The notes: generated by a model from the letters alone, not told the origin. A stretch of DNA of 64,000 nt from Sycon ciliatum (GCF_964019385.1 NC_088645.1:42570831-42634830); one strand, 5' to 3'. Positions 10,374 to 20,502 are shown, counted from the stretch's first letter. Made by a program: numbers and translations.

Positions 10374-11232
10374 ATCTGACTGCAAATCCCCGTGACGCAG
10401 CTCACCAGATCATGTACATGTATTTGGCAATCCTCTTCAGAGACAGAGTCAAGCTAGCTGTATTCCCGGTGCCGAAAGGCGGGCTCACCAGTCCAACCCT
10501 GTATGGCAACTTCCCCATATCTACCCCCCCCCCCCCCAAAATCAAGACGAAGTGAATAAGGCAGAGCGCATGTCGTGGTCATATTATACTGACTGAAGTA
10601 AAAAACAAACAAATGCGGAGTGTGTTGGATGGGCTACGAGATTTCTTCAGTATACTGTTTTGTTTAGGAATGTGTTTTCTCCCACACTGGAGCTCGCGTT
10701 ATTCCGCCGACTTGACTTGACACTTGACTGACTCACGACTGCCATACAGAGAACAAGAAGCTCAACTGATGAGGGGTGAATTCCCCGACACACTGTGTAT
10801 TGAGCAGGGATTGGTGCTTTCTTGCAGTTTGCCGAGTCGTAGGTTCGATGGACTTCTTGTGATCTCTGTATGGCAGTCGTGAGTCAGTCAAGTGTCAAGT
10901 CAAGTCGGTGGAATAACGCGAGCTCCAGTGTGGGAGAAAACCCATACCTATACAAAACAATATACTGAAGAAATCTCGTAGCCAATCCAACACACTCCGC
11001 ATTTGTTTGTTTTTTACTTCAGTCAGTATAATATGACCACGACATGCGCTCTGCAGTATTCACTTCGTCTTGATTTGGGGGTTAGACATGGGGAAGTTGC
11101 CATACAGGGGTGGACTGGTGAGCCCGCCTTTCGGCACCGGGAATACAGCTCGCTCGACTCTGTCTCTACTGAGAGTGAAGAGGATCCCCAAATACCCGAT
11201 CTGGTGAGCTGCGCGGATTTGCAGTCACACCA
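10374..11232. repeat. Large palindrome 1 with hammerhead-like core
   Basis: Imperfect arms of about 380 bp: 10374-10754 is repeated inverted in 10862-11232, for example GACTGCAAATCC against GGATTTGCAGTC and TGCCGAAAGGCGGGCTCACC against its complement. The spacer is ~108 bp. The inner ~130 bp of each arm and the spacer closely match palindrome 2, whereas the outer arms are unrelated to it. A C-run (10527-10537) interrupts one arm. No coding sequence was found. Confidence 0.85.
10760..10805 (+). ncRNA. Degenerate hammerhead ribozyme in the core of palindrome 1
   Basis: Stem I is GCUCAA / UUGAGC (6 perfect pairs). The core CUGAUGA follows, then stem II GGGG-UGAAUU-CCCC. The expected GAAA appears as GACA, then stem III ACA-CUG-UGU and the cleavage triplet GUA just before stem I. 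The A-to-C change in the conserved GAAA box should impair cleavage. Confidence 0.7.
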
Positions 11233-11468
11233 CCCAACTTGGGCGGGCCAGGAATATCAAAGATACATGTAATGGAAGGGGAAGCTTTGCGAAAACGAAT
11301 TGTACAAAACTAGACGCCAATATCTAACGGTATTCCTCACGCATGACACTATTGTGGACGAGTAGACTACGATAACAAGTACGTGATTGTACTTCATAAG
11401 TTTCTTCAAAACTCGTTCTCTTGTGTTTTCTTCTACTTTGCATTTATTTTTGGCTCAGTATCCGAGTT

Positions 11469-11787
11469 CAGAACTAAATATTGCGACAGAGCTTTCAGCC
11501 ATATTTTCAATTCATTGCATTCCCAACTCATCACAACCACGCGCTCCTCAGCCGAACCATACAGACACCAGCAAGGACACTTCCGTTGAGAGATAATATT
11601 GCTCCACGCCTCTAGACAGCTGTTTCGCTCCCTGTCGGAGCTCATCAGTAGAGGATGATAATGATGATAATGGAGGAATGATCATTCTTATACACCAGAA
11701 ATGGCGCAAGTGCGCGATTATATCAATGGCATATGCAAGCTGCTAAAGCTGAAGAGCGCGTGGTTGTGATGAGTTGGGAATGCAATG
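11469..11787 (-). mobile_element. Dispersed hammerhead (retrozyme-like) partial monomer with 12 bp target duplication
   Basis: Closely matches the start of the 846 bp array unit at 48.5 kb (ACTAAATATTGCGACAGAGC through AATGGCATATGCAAGCTGC). It is bounded by AGTATCCGAGTT on both sides (11457-11468, 11788-11799). The last ~40 bases are an inverted copy of its own 11513-11553 segment, as produced by template switching or twin priming. There is no ORF. Confidence 0.8.
11609..11654 (-). ncRNA. Hammerhead ribozyme (intact motif)
   Basis: On the minus strand: stem I CCUCUA / UAGAGG (6 pairs), core CUGAUGA, stem II GCUCC-GACAG-GGAGC (5 pairs), box GAAA, stem III ACA-GC-UGU (very short), and cleavage after GUC. 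All conserved core residues are present. The tiny stem III is typical of the hammerheads reported in Penelope-like elements and metazoan retrozymes, which often act as dimers. Confidence 0.9.
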
Positions 11788-12014
11788 AGTATCCGAGTTA
11801 GTTAACTTAAGCACAAAAATTATCAAAAATAAAGAATGAACAGTGCAAACCCAGTAAAACAAAGGATATTCAAACCCAAGAGCAAAAGTGGTCTGTGATG
11901 GAAACTAGTCCCAGACCGTCAATGTGTACAAGTAGCTGGTCATGTGACCAATACAACAGCAATGTCTAAAACGTAGAGTGCACGTGTTGGTACTTACTTC
12001 CTTTTCACTCATTC

Positions 12015-12064
12015 AGGAGTCTCTGATGAGGTGTGAATGACCGAAACAACTGTCGGAAAGTCTT
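12015..12064 (+). ncRNA. Hammerhead-like motif, left arm of palindrome 2
   Basis: Stem I AGGA-G-UCU / GGA-AAG-UCUU (two short helices with an internal loop), core CUGAUGA, stem II GGU-GUGAAUG-ACC (3 pairs), box GAAA, stem III ACA-AC-UGU, cleavage triplet GUC. The core is intact. Stem I is weak, so activity is uncertain. Confidence 0.6.
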
Positions 12065-12501
12065 ACTTGTATTTCATAGTATTTCAAGTAGTTTCTTAGG
12101 AACTGTCAGCGTTGTCCTTGACAATGCCATACCTGTGAAAAGCACCATCGACATAATCATTGCATAGGAGTGATAGGACTAAATCAAACAGCTGCGGGCC
12201 AGGGGAAAATCACGCGATCTGGAGTCAGGTGATCACGTTCGCACCGTGCGTTCCCCTGTACAACACAATCATGACTGTTCAGTCAGCATACTAGTATTTT
12301 TGTATTTCTACCATGACTTGTGTAATGCATGCTGGCGGGCAGGTTGCAGTTTTCCTGCTACAATACAGTACGAAATAGAGGTTGCGACTTCGGCGATGAT
12401 TTTGTTTAGGAATGGGTTTGCTCCCACACTGGCGCTCACGCTATTCCGCCGACTTGACTTGACACTTGACTGACTCACGACTGCCATCCACAAAACACAA
12501 A

Positions 12502-12548
12502 GCTCAACTGATGAGGGGTGAATTCCCCCAAAACACTGTGTATTGAGC
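12502..12548 (+). ncRNA. Degenerate hammerhead ribozyme in the core of palindrome 2
   Basis: Same motif as 10760-10805: stem I GCUCAA / UUGAGC, core CUGAUGA, stem II GGGG/CCCC, stem III ACA-CUG-UGU, triplet GUA. Here the GAAA box reads CAAAA (G lost plus an extra A). The two core copies carry different lesions, so the ancestor was probably intact. Confidence 0.65.
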
Positions 12549-13175
12549 AAGGAGTGGTGCTTTCTTGCAGGTTTGCCGAGTCGAAGGTTCGATGGACTTC
12601 TCGTGATCTCTGGATGGCAGTCGTGAGTCAGTCAATTGTCAAGTCAAGTCGGCGGAATAACGCGAGCGCCAGTGTGGGAGCAAACCCATTCCTAAACAAA
12701 ATCATCGCCGAAGTCGCAACCTCTATTTCGTACTGTATTGTAGCAGGAAAACTGCAACCTGCACGCCAGCATGCATTACACAAGTCATGGTAGAAGTACA
12801 AAAATACTAGTATGCTGACTGAACAGTCATGATTGTGTTGTACAGGGGAACGCACGCTGCGAACGTGATCACCTGACTCCAGATCGCGTGATTTTCCTTT
12901 GGCAACCCGGTTTCCCCTGGCCCGCAGCTGTTTGACCGAGTCCTATCACTCCTATGCAATGTCGATGGTGCTTTTCACAGGTATGGCGTTGTCTAGGAGA
13001 ACGCTGACTGTTCCTAAGAAACTACTTGACAGTTGCCTTGGAAAGAAAACAATTCAAAGCCAGGTACAAGAAGCAAAATTTCGCTGTTGAAAAGTCTCCG
13101 TAAATTGACTGACCACTGTTACGTCCTTTGGCCGACCACACAACCTTCTCTCACCAGAAACAGGTTACTTCTGAG

Positions 13176-13356
13176 TAGGGTCCAGCGGATTCTGCCGGCA
13201 GAGAAATTGGCAGAATTCGGTACTTTTTCTGGTAAGTTTCATGCATGTTTGGTATGTGGATAAAGAAATGGAGCAGAATTCGAGGAATTGCCCGCCATTA
13301 GGTTTGTATCGTTCTGCCAATTTCACTGCTTTTCGAGCAGAATCCGCCGGTCCCTA
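13176..13356. mobile_element. 181 bp hAT MITE with perfect 8 bp TSD
   Basis: Ends TAGGGTCCAGCGGATTCTGC and, from the right, TAGGGACCGGCGGATTCTGC; CTTCTGAG is on both sides (13168-13175, 13357-13364). The internal TTTTTCTGGTAAGTTTCAT recurs at 58228-58250, marking a second, decayed copy there. Confidence 0.9.
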
Positions 13357-13390
13357 CTTCTGAGTCCCGAAAATACTACGAAATACAAGT

Positions 13391-13440
13391 AAGACTTTCC
13401 GAAAGTTGTTTCGCTCATTCAGACCTCATCAGAGACCCCT
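13391..13440 (-). ncRNA. Degenerate hammerhead-like motif, right arm of palindrome 2
   Basis: Inverted counterpart of 12015-12064. CUGAUGA and GAAA are intact, but stem II pairing is poor (GGUC...GAGC), and stem III with the cleavage triplet reads CUUUC instead of CUGUC. Likely inactive. Confidence 0.5.
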
Positions 13441-14004
13441 GAATGACTGAAATTAGTGAAAAGGAAGTAAGTACCAACAAGTGCACTCTACGTGTTAGAC
13501 ATTGCTGTTGTACTGGTCACGTGACCAGCTACTTGTGCACATTGACGGTCTGGGTCTAGTTTCCATCACAGACCACTTTTGCTCTTGGGTTTGAATATCC
13601 TTTGTTTTACTGGGTTTGCACTGTTCGGGAGAATGAAGTCGAAGACACCACTGCAGCTGTACTTATGGTTGATAATTATGGTGGTAAAGACACACCTTGC
13701 AATATGGCGGTAAACACACGCCTGCATGATGATAGACATTGCCGATGTACATTCACATTTACATCTTAATAATATATTTACAAAAAAAGCAGAAGAGAAG
13801 AGAGACAGCCGGCTAGGTCATTGTTGTAGGGCTGCGTTTCATGCACATAGCAAAGCTAAGGCAATCCTCAGACAACTGATAACCTCTACATCATCTCGGT
13901 CCAAATTTACACCCAGGCAGGTAGCTAAAACAGAGCGCGCAAAGTGAGTAAAGCGCCAAAACGCAGGTGGCATAGCGCAGTATCGGCTCGAAATTACGTC
14001 TACT

Positions 14005-14460
14005 CAATGCTATTGTTTTATCCATATTCCTTTATGCTTGCCGGTCTTGGACCTTAACTGCTGAAATTGTGAAAAAGATCGAGGCTTTCGAAATGAGAAG
14101 CTATCGACGCCTTCTCAGGATTCCGTTCACTGATCATCGGACGAATGTGTCTATTAGAGAGGAAATATATAGTATTCACAAACAAGTCCCACTTATTGTT
14201 TCTGTTCGTAAAAGGAAATTGCAATTTTTTGGTCATATTGTTCGTTCCGGCTGTTTGTCATTGACTGTTCTTCAGGGTTGTGTTGCTGGAGATCGTGGCC
14301 GAGGCAGGCCCAGGATGTCATGGCTTGATAATATTATTTCATGGACTGCACCTGCTCGCTGCTACACGCGATCGATTTTTATGGCGCTCGCTTGTTCATA
14401 CTTGCTCTGTGATGCCCCGACGGCCTTAGGGCTATGGGCTTGTAATGATGATGATGATGA
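14005..14460 (+). pseudogene. LINE reverse transcriptase C-terminal tail
   Basis: The frame reads LSIFLYACRSWTLTAE, KKIEAFEMRSYRRLLRIPFTDHR, VRKRKLQFFGHIVRSG and GRGRPRMSWLDNI, the conserved tail of many animal LINE RT proteins downstream of the catalytic domain. The 3' end runs into LGLWACN and a (GAT)n tract at 14446-14461, consistent with a LINE 3' terminus. The catalytic YADD region is absent, so this is a 5'-truncated copy. Confidence 0.85.
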
Positions 14461-14789
14461 TAGCGCGCAAAGGTGGCAAAAACGCGACATTAGTGTGACA
14501 TTTCAAGTGATACGTTAGTTAGGGAGACATGGTGCGGATGGTGTCGGTTATTGCATGGGAGGTGAAAAAAGGAGGGAGAGAAGGAGGGGTGAGAGTCAAG
14601 TTACAGTGACGGCGGGCAGGCAGGCAGGCAGGCAGGCCCTGGCCTGGGCCTGGTGGCGGCAGGCAGGTGCTGGCGGCGGTATGCAGGTGACTAAGTGACG
14701 CCAGTGCCGAAGCGCGAGAGGTGCACCGGCCTACAGGGAAGCACTATCAGCCAGCGGATTCCCGGCCGCACCAACATTCAACAACTGGG

Positions 14790-15680
14790 GCCAGGCAAAG
14801 AAGAGCCGAGAAAGAAAGGGAAACATAATCTGGTACAACCCGCCATTCAGCAAATCCGTGTCTACCAGTAACGGCCAGAGGGTTCTGACGCTAGTCCGAA
14901 AGCACTTCCCGGCATCGTCACCTCTTAGTAAAATTTTCAACAAAAATAAGGTCAAGGCCAGCTACTCGTGTATGCCCACCCACTATGGCCTGCCTCATCA
15001 AGGGGCACAAACAGAAAGTGCTGGCCCAGGCCGGCTTGCGAAAACCAGTAGAGGAATGCAAGTGCTGAGCTAAACCCTCTTGCCCTCTTGACGGCCGGTG
15101 TTTGCAGGAAAGGTTGGTCTACCAAGCGAACGTCACGGCTCGGAGCTCAGGTGACGAGAAACAGTACAGTGAAACCTGGTTAGGAAGAACACTGATAAGA
15201 CAAATGTTTGCTTTAGAAGAACTAGTATTCGTAACTCCATTGGATAAATCACTGTGTATTCACTGGGTATAACATACAGATAAGAAGAACTCCCGTTATT
15301 GCGAACAAATGTCATCGGTCCCTTGGTGTTCGTCCTAAAGAGGTTTGACTGTACTTCGGGCTTTGCGAGACACCATTCAAGACGCGCTATGGCAGCCACC
15401 TCACGACTATGAGATACGAAAAGTGAGCCAAAAGCACGCAGCTGTCGAAGCGCCTGTGGCCACTGCAGGACCAGGGTGAAGAGTACGATATCAGGTGGTC
15501 CATCGTCGACAGAGCAAAGACCTACAGCGACATCTCAAAAAGATGCAGCCTGTGCTTAGCGGAAAAGGTCAAAATAATCCGCGCTGACGCAGCCACGCTC
15601 CTCAACAAAAAATTAGAATTAGCATCAAAATGTCGACACCAGAATAAGTTCTACCTCTCGCGCTACGGCACAGTACTGGC
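14790..15680 (+). pseudogene. Penelope-like element C-terminus: RT tail and GIY-YIG endonuclease
   Basis: Penelope-like elements pair a reverse transcriptase with a GIY-YIG nuclease. Visible blocks in order: IIWYNPPFSKSVSTSNG and HFPASSPLSKIFNKNKVKAS-YSCMP (RT tail), LQERLVYQANVT, then, after a MITE, YFGLCETPFKTRYGSH (YIG motif plus the conserved Arg region), TQLSKRLWPLQDQG, YDIRWSIVDRAK, RCSLCLAEKVKII, ATLLNKKLELASKC and RHQNKFYL. There is a frameshift near 14980 and a stop near 15410. The RT core is missing. Removing the MITE at 15165-15353 with one TA restores the frame exactly at YFG. Confidence 0.85.
15165..15353. mobile_element. Mariner/pogo-like MITE inside the PLE
   Basis: Left TACAGTGAAACCTGGTTAGG and right-end complement TACAGTCAAACCTCTTTAGG; TA duplicated. 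CAGTnAAACCT termini fit pogo/Tigger-type MITEs. It is non-coding. Confidence 0.85.
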
Positions 15681-15769
15681 GTCACTAATCACTGCATGCC
15701 GCCGCCAGCACCTGCATGACGCCGCCAGGCCCAGGCCAGGGCCTGCCTGCCTGACACTAGTGACAGATA

Positions 15770-16040
15770 TGATACGACCTCTGGTATTCATTGTTATCAC
15801 TCCCTTAGTATTGACTCACATAGATGTTTGCCATACCTAAGCAGTCAAATATTCCTGCATATTTCACTCCTTAGGGCTGTATTGACTGCTTATATTTGAC
15901 TGCTTAGGGGTTGCGCAGTTGAACGGTGCCTAGTGCAGCATTGTCACTGCATGAGTAGGTGGTGGTGCAACGGTTGTGTAATCATAAAACCGGGATTCAT
16001 GAGATTATCGTTTTGGATTTTGCAATACAGACTGTTTGTC
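15770..16040. other. No gene recognised
   Basis: AT-rich, with a partial repeat CCTAAGCAGTCAAATATTCC / GACTGCTTATATTTGACTGC (15836-15910). No exon or terminal repeat was supported. Confidence 0.4.
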
Positions 16041-16041
16041 G

Positions 16042-16186
16042 TGATAAATCTAATATTGACTTCGTACTTGGTCAGTATAGGAAATAAAAACCTCGTTAAA
16101 GACCTCGGCTTCGCCTCGGTCTTTTACTCGGCTTTTATTTCCTATATTGACCTCGTACTCAGTCAATATTAGATACGTAAACATGA
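16042..16186. mobile_element. ~145 bp hairpin MITE
   Basis: AATCTAATATTGACTTCGTA...GGAAATAAAA is inverted at TTTTATTTCCTATATTGACC...CAATATTAGAT, making arms of ~50 bp around a CTCGGCTTCGCCTCG loop. Confidence 0.8.
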
Positions 16187-16189
16187 CGG

Positions 16190-18210
16190 ATCTGGTGAAG
16201 CCCACCAAGTATGGCCAGTTACTGCTACTCAACAAGTTGGATAAGCTATTTTTAGATTCGGACCCTATCATGCACGTTCCTGGGCGTGTTGTGAGCTTCT
16301 TTCTGGCGCCAATAGGTATTGTCTGGCAGACAACGTTCCTATAGAGCACAGGCAGCATAATTTTGTCAAGTGAATTATCACGTCTCAATAAAGCGGGCAT
16401 GGAAGGAATACGGTCGCCCAATGCATGGTATTGGACGTCCTGCGATGCCGATTATTGTTGTCGCTAATCCGCGTGGTTGTGCTGGACATGAGCACACCTG
16501 CCATCCTTTACAAACCTGAGACAGGGACAATGACATACATTCTACCTACATGTATGTATGAACATGTATCAAATGTATCCAATGTAGCCGTAAGTCATGC
16601 GACAAATGCACCTTTGGGAGCATATCACCACCCTTCGAAACGCCGCTTCGGCAGCAGATCGAGCAATGCTAGTTTTTGGTCTTTGGGAGAGATGTCGAAC
16701 TCCCACCACGATATTGGGACGGTCCCGGCCAAATCAGGATGGTTGGCATGCATCAGCGATTCCCAATCCTTGAATTACCCAACAAGGCACTGATTCCTCG
16801 GACAACGTTTGTGCTCCCCAGCCTTCATCTGCACCATTGGCAGATGTCACCTCCGTAAAGCATTGGTAGAAATTGGTGATCCCGTGATCTCGTGATGGCT
16901 CAGCAACCACACGCAGAGTCGACAGTCACTGCTACTCCAAAAGGTCGTGTCCTCTCTTTCTGCAAGCTTTTTCCTCGCTCGATCTCGCGCCGATAGCTTC
17001 GGCCCAACAGTCAACACTCATACATGTGCACATCACCATGCACATAATACAAGTTATACAAGTAATGCATGTACACAACGCTCGTGCAGCAATGACACCA
17101 CCAAGTCCTTTCCTGACGTCACTCAGAGTCTCATCAGACACAGCATGACATGACCTAGACTGGTATTCACGGAGGGTCTTGAAAAAAGAAGGCAGAGCTA
17201 GAGGTGACTGAGGTACTTATTTCAGTAGCGCGTCATAATTACGTGAGTATTATTATGCTGCCTGATGAGTAACTGTGAGAACTGGCAGAAATTGACTTGG
17301 TTGTGTCATTGCTGCCTGAGTATTGTATTACCGGCTCTGTTCATTGGACACAGCGCACTGTACGCAGCTGGAGAATCTCAGGCAACTGTCTATCACAGCC
17401 CCTTTTTCGGGAAAAATACACACAAGAAATATATTCCCCCAAGTGTTCCAAAAAACTTCAACTTCAACTCAAAGTACTAGAAGGAAAAACAGTACAAAAA
17501 CACAAAAAATCAAAATCAAAACCACAACAGCATAATAATGTCTATACCTACTTAGGTAAACAACTGTCTGCATGTACAAGAATACAGTTGTCTAAAATCC
17601 GCAGGCTCCGTATAGTGCTCTATGACCAGTGGACAGAGCCAGTGAGACAAACAGCAATAGCGCAACCAGGTCCTTCCGTGCCATTACTCGGAGTTCTGTG
17701 TCTGAAAATACTCATCAGATGGGGGAGATGCCCAGTCATGTAATCAGACACACACCTTCCTCCCCTCCCCCCCCCCCCCCCTCCCCACACACACACCATT
17801 TGACGCCCATCGCGGAAGGTGGTGATAGCGATGCTACAGCAGAAGCCATAGCAACTTGTGCGGGGATTGCACCCGGTTCCATAACTTGCAAAGCTGGACA
17901 ATTGACCGCCACTATTCAGCCAGGTCTACACTACACAGCTACTATGAAGTGGCTTTTCCTGGCCAGGTAATCCCTACTTGTTTGGTCTTTTTTTCTTCTT
18001 TTTTCGCATTACACCACGCACACCGGCATGCACTGGCTGTTGGTAACCACCCAGGAGAATGAATGAAAAGTCAGGAGGAGTCTGAGAAAGAGAAGAAAGA
18101 CGTGTGGGATCATAATCGTCGAGGATCGAACCCGCAGCCGCTCAATTGGAAATCACTGCACACACACACATACAAACATACACACACACACTTCTTTTTT
18201 GGTGCACTGA
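16190..18210. other. Mostly non-coding, no gene supported
   Basis: Several open frames of 60-150 codons overlap here, but none shows a known motif. There is a C-run at 17766-17780. The small ATG frame at 16183-16344 (MTDLVKPTKYGQLLLLNK...) follows the hairpin MITE and is unassigned. Confidence 0.4.
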
Positions 18211-18214
18211 AGTG

Positions 18215-18320
18215 TCGCTGAAGTTTGTTTTTGTTTGTTTCTTTTATTTGAATTCGTTTAGAGCACAGGCAATTCTGCCTTCTCACCAGAGGAAAAACCT
18301 CCGGTTTCTGCTAAGAACGA
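18215..18320 (-). repeat. LINE 3'-tail-like fragment
   Basis: The minus strand carries GGTGAGAAGGCAGAATTGCC followed by CTGTGCTCTAAACG and an A/C-rich AAACAAACAAA end. This closely resembles the 3' tail of the LINE fragment at 38455-38535. Confidence 0.6.
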
Positions 18321-18615
18321 ATATAATATTATGAGAGAAGGAAATATTAAAAAGAATCATAACAATCATGATAATTCCAAAGCACAAAGTTTGTTTAATT
18401 CAAATGGGTGTGTGTATGTGTAATCGAGATCTTAGGTCGGCCGAGATGCTTCAGTTTCACCACCATAGTTGCGTCTGCAACCACCTCTATCATGCAGTAT
18501 TCTGTTCTCGAGGTCCGTGGTTTGTCGTAAAAACATACACACACACACACACGCGCGCACACAAAAAACAATACAATACAATATGCCCATCCGGAGATGA
18601 TAGCAGGTCCCGAAG

Positions 18616-19020
18616 TCACGTAAAGTCACGATCAGAACGGGCTTGGCGAGTCAAGTCCTGGCGACGGCGATAGCTCTTTCCACAATTGCAAAAGAGGTCT
18701 AAGGTGACGGGCTCGGTCGGAGGAATGGTGCTGCATGCTGATCTCCACTTTCTGCAATCTTGGGCGAGGTCGCACCAGTCCACTATCTGGCGGTCCTTCG
18801 TGTCGGACACAACATTGTCTCGCCACCGCTTCTGGGGCCCATGACGTGACCGGGTCTTGTCCAGTTCGCCGAAGAGGATACACTTTGGCATACGGGAGTT
18901 ATCCATTCGAGCAACATGGCCTAACCAGCGGAGTCGACGCTTTTTCAGTGTTTCCTCAATCGGCTGTACCTTGCCTCGTTCAAGGAGAGTGGTGTTGGAT
19001 ATGCTGCACGGTGATTGCAC
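18616..19020 (-). pseudogene. LINE reverse transcriptase C-terminal tail with terminal Cys cluster
   Basis: The frame reads TLLERGKVQPIEETLKKRRL-RWLGHVARMDNSRMP, LFGELDKTRSRHGPQKRWRD, DWCDLAQDCRKWR and LFCNCGKSYRRRQDLTRQ. RWLGHVARM and GPQKRWRD are hallmarks of LINE tails, and the end resembles the C2H2-like finger some LINEs carry after the RT. The catalytic domain is not present. (CA)n lies at 18535-18552 just beyond the 3' side. Confidence 0.85.
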
Positions 19021-19292
19021 GTCGGACCCAATAAAAGGAGAACGCCGAAATGGAAAAACACAACTGTAGCTTAACAGACAAATACACGCACACATTCCTT
19101 TTTCCTTTCACGTCTTGACCGACGATAATAGTTCTGTTTACTTAAGAGCACGAAGGAAATCTCTGGCTGTTGCCTGAAGGGCGACATTCAACTCAATCAC
19201 TCCCACTGGCATGGAACGAGCACAATTTGAAAGTCGTGTCCTTTGCGTTCGACCTACAAAGTGTGCCAGTTACAGTGAACCAATTGCAGACA

Positions 19293-19806
19293 CAGTGTAT
19301 ACTCGTATACTCCTAGTATAGATTTGTTAAACGGTTAGCAGGAACTAACCAGTGTATACTCGTATACTCCTAGTATAGATTTGTTGAACGGTTAGCAGGA
19401 ACTAACCAGTGTATACTCGTATACTCCTAGTATAGATTTGTTGAACGGTTAGCAGGAACTAACCAGTGTATACTCGTATACTCCTAGTATAGATTTGTTG
19501 AACGGTTAGCAGGAACTAACCAGTGTATACTCGTATACTCCTAGTATAGATTTGTTGAACGGTTAGCAGGAACTAACCAGTGTATACTCGTATACTCCTA
19601 GTATAGATTTGTTGAACGGTTAGCAGGAACTAACCAGTGTATACTCGTATACTCCTAGTATAGATTTGTTGAACGGTTAGCAGGAACTAACCAGTGTATA
19701 CTCGTATACTCCTAGTATAGATTTGTTGAACGGTTAGCAGGAACTAACCAGTGTATACTCGTATACTCCTAGTATAGATTTGTTGAACGGTTAGCAGGAA
19801 CTAACC
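19293..19806. repeat. 57 bp minisatellite, 9 nearly identical copies
   Basis: The unit begins CAGTGTATACTCGTATACTC and ends GCAGGAACTAAC. Starts fall every 57 bases (19293, 19350, ... 19749). Only the first unit differs (TTAAACGG for TTGAACGG). Each unit holds the hairpin GGTTAG-CAGGAA-CTAACC and the nested GTATACTCGTATAC. Confidence 0.95.
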
Positions 19807-20255
19807 AGCGCTAAAACCACCTACAGTACAACATGTACATGTACAGGAGAGAGAGACTCAGTGTTTGTCACAGACGAATACTCTGCTTCAGCTCCTCCCA
19901 TATCACAAGTAAACAAGAGAACCTCGCGGAACAGGAGCTACATGTACATGTATAGTTGTGATCGGTACATGTAGAATGAATGGACTAAGAGTTGATGGAC
20001 AAGCCGTTGATTATCCACTCTCATTGTTATATCAGTGCTGATGTTGTTCAGAACAACGAAACGTCTGGAGAAGTACCGTAAATATTTCTATCTTTATTTA
20101 TCAAACATACCACTCTCTGGTCAAGAAAGAATACTTTTTGATAATGATAATGAATGGACTGCACATACTCGTGCTATGCATTGTAGTCTGTTCGATGGTG
20201 ATGTAGTGTAAGAAAGCACCTGTGCTGAACTCATACAGTAATACGATAAGAAGAC

Positions 20256-20436
20256 TACAGTAAAACCTGTCAAGGCGATCACTCGAATAAGGCGACCGCC
20301 TGTCACAGAAGACCACTGCAGCCAGGACCAAGGGATGCCATTTCCAGTCAAATGGCATGGAAAAGGAGACCACCTGGTAACAGAGACCACATTTTGAAGG
20401 TCCCTTGAGTGGTCGTCTTAGACATGTTTCACCGTA
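20256..20436. mobile_element. Mariner-like MITE
   Basis: Left TACAGTAAAACCTGTCAAGG and right-end complement TACGGTGAAACATGTCTAAG, with TA at both ends. Internal GGCGACC / GAGACCACC motifs resemble the tandem motifs of the MITE at 59860-60325. Confidence 0.75.
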
Positions 20437-20502
20437 CTGTGACGTTTTGTCACGGACCTGAGTGACAGATGGTCTGCCAGGGCCTGCATTTTACACTGAG
20501 AT

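Larger units (their letters stand above)
11839..13625. repeat. Large palindrome 2 with hammerhead-like motifs in core and arms
   Basis: Imperfect arms of about 650-700 bp: AACAGTGCAAACCCAGTAAA at 11839 mirrors the right end at 13625, and ATTACACAAGTCATGGTAGA mirrors the left arm. The inner ~130 bp and spacer match palindrome 1; the outer parts do not. The right arm carries extra DNA (~13022-13370), including a hAT MITE. Three hammerhead-like motifs lie at 12015, 12502 and 13391. Confidence 0.85.
14605..15765. repeat. Inverted arms flanking the Penelope-like fragment
   Basis: The ~115 bp at 14605-14720 (GGCAGGCAGG run, CCTGGCCTGGGCCTGG, GGCGGCAGGCAGGTGCTGGC) recur inverted at 15655-15765. GTGAC occurs just outside both arms. 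The arms enclose the PLE coding remnant. Confidence 0.7.

Noticed and set aside
14605..15765. CACTA-type transposon from the ACACTAGTGAC near the right arm
   Set aside because: The left arm lacks a CACTA terminus and the interior codes for a Penelope-like protein.
16425..16793. 122-codon plus-strand frame as a gene
   Set aside because: Several frames are equally open and none shows conservation patterns.
17105..17145. CUGAUGAGACUC on the minus strand as another hammerhead
   Set aside because: No GAAA box at the right distance and no stem I complement.
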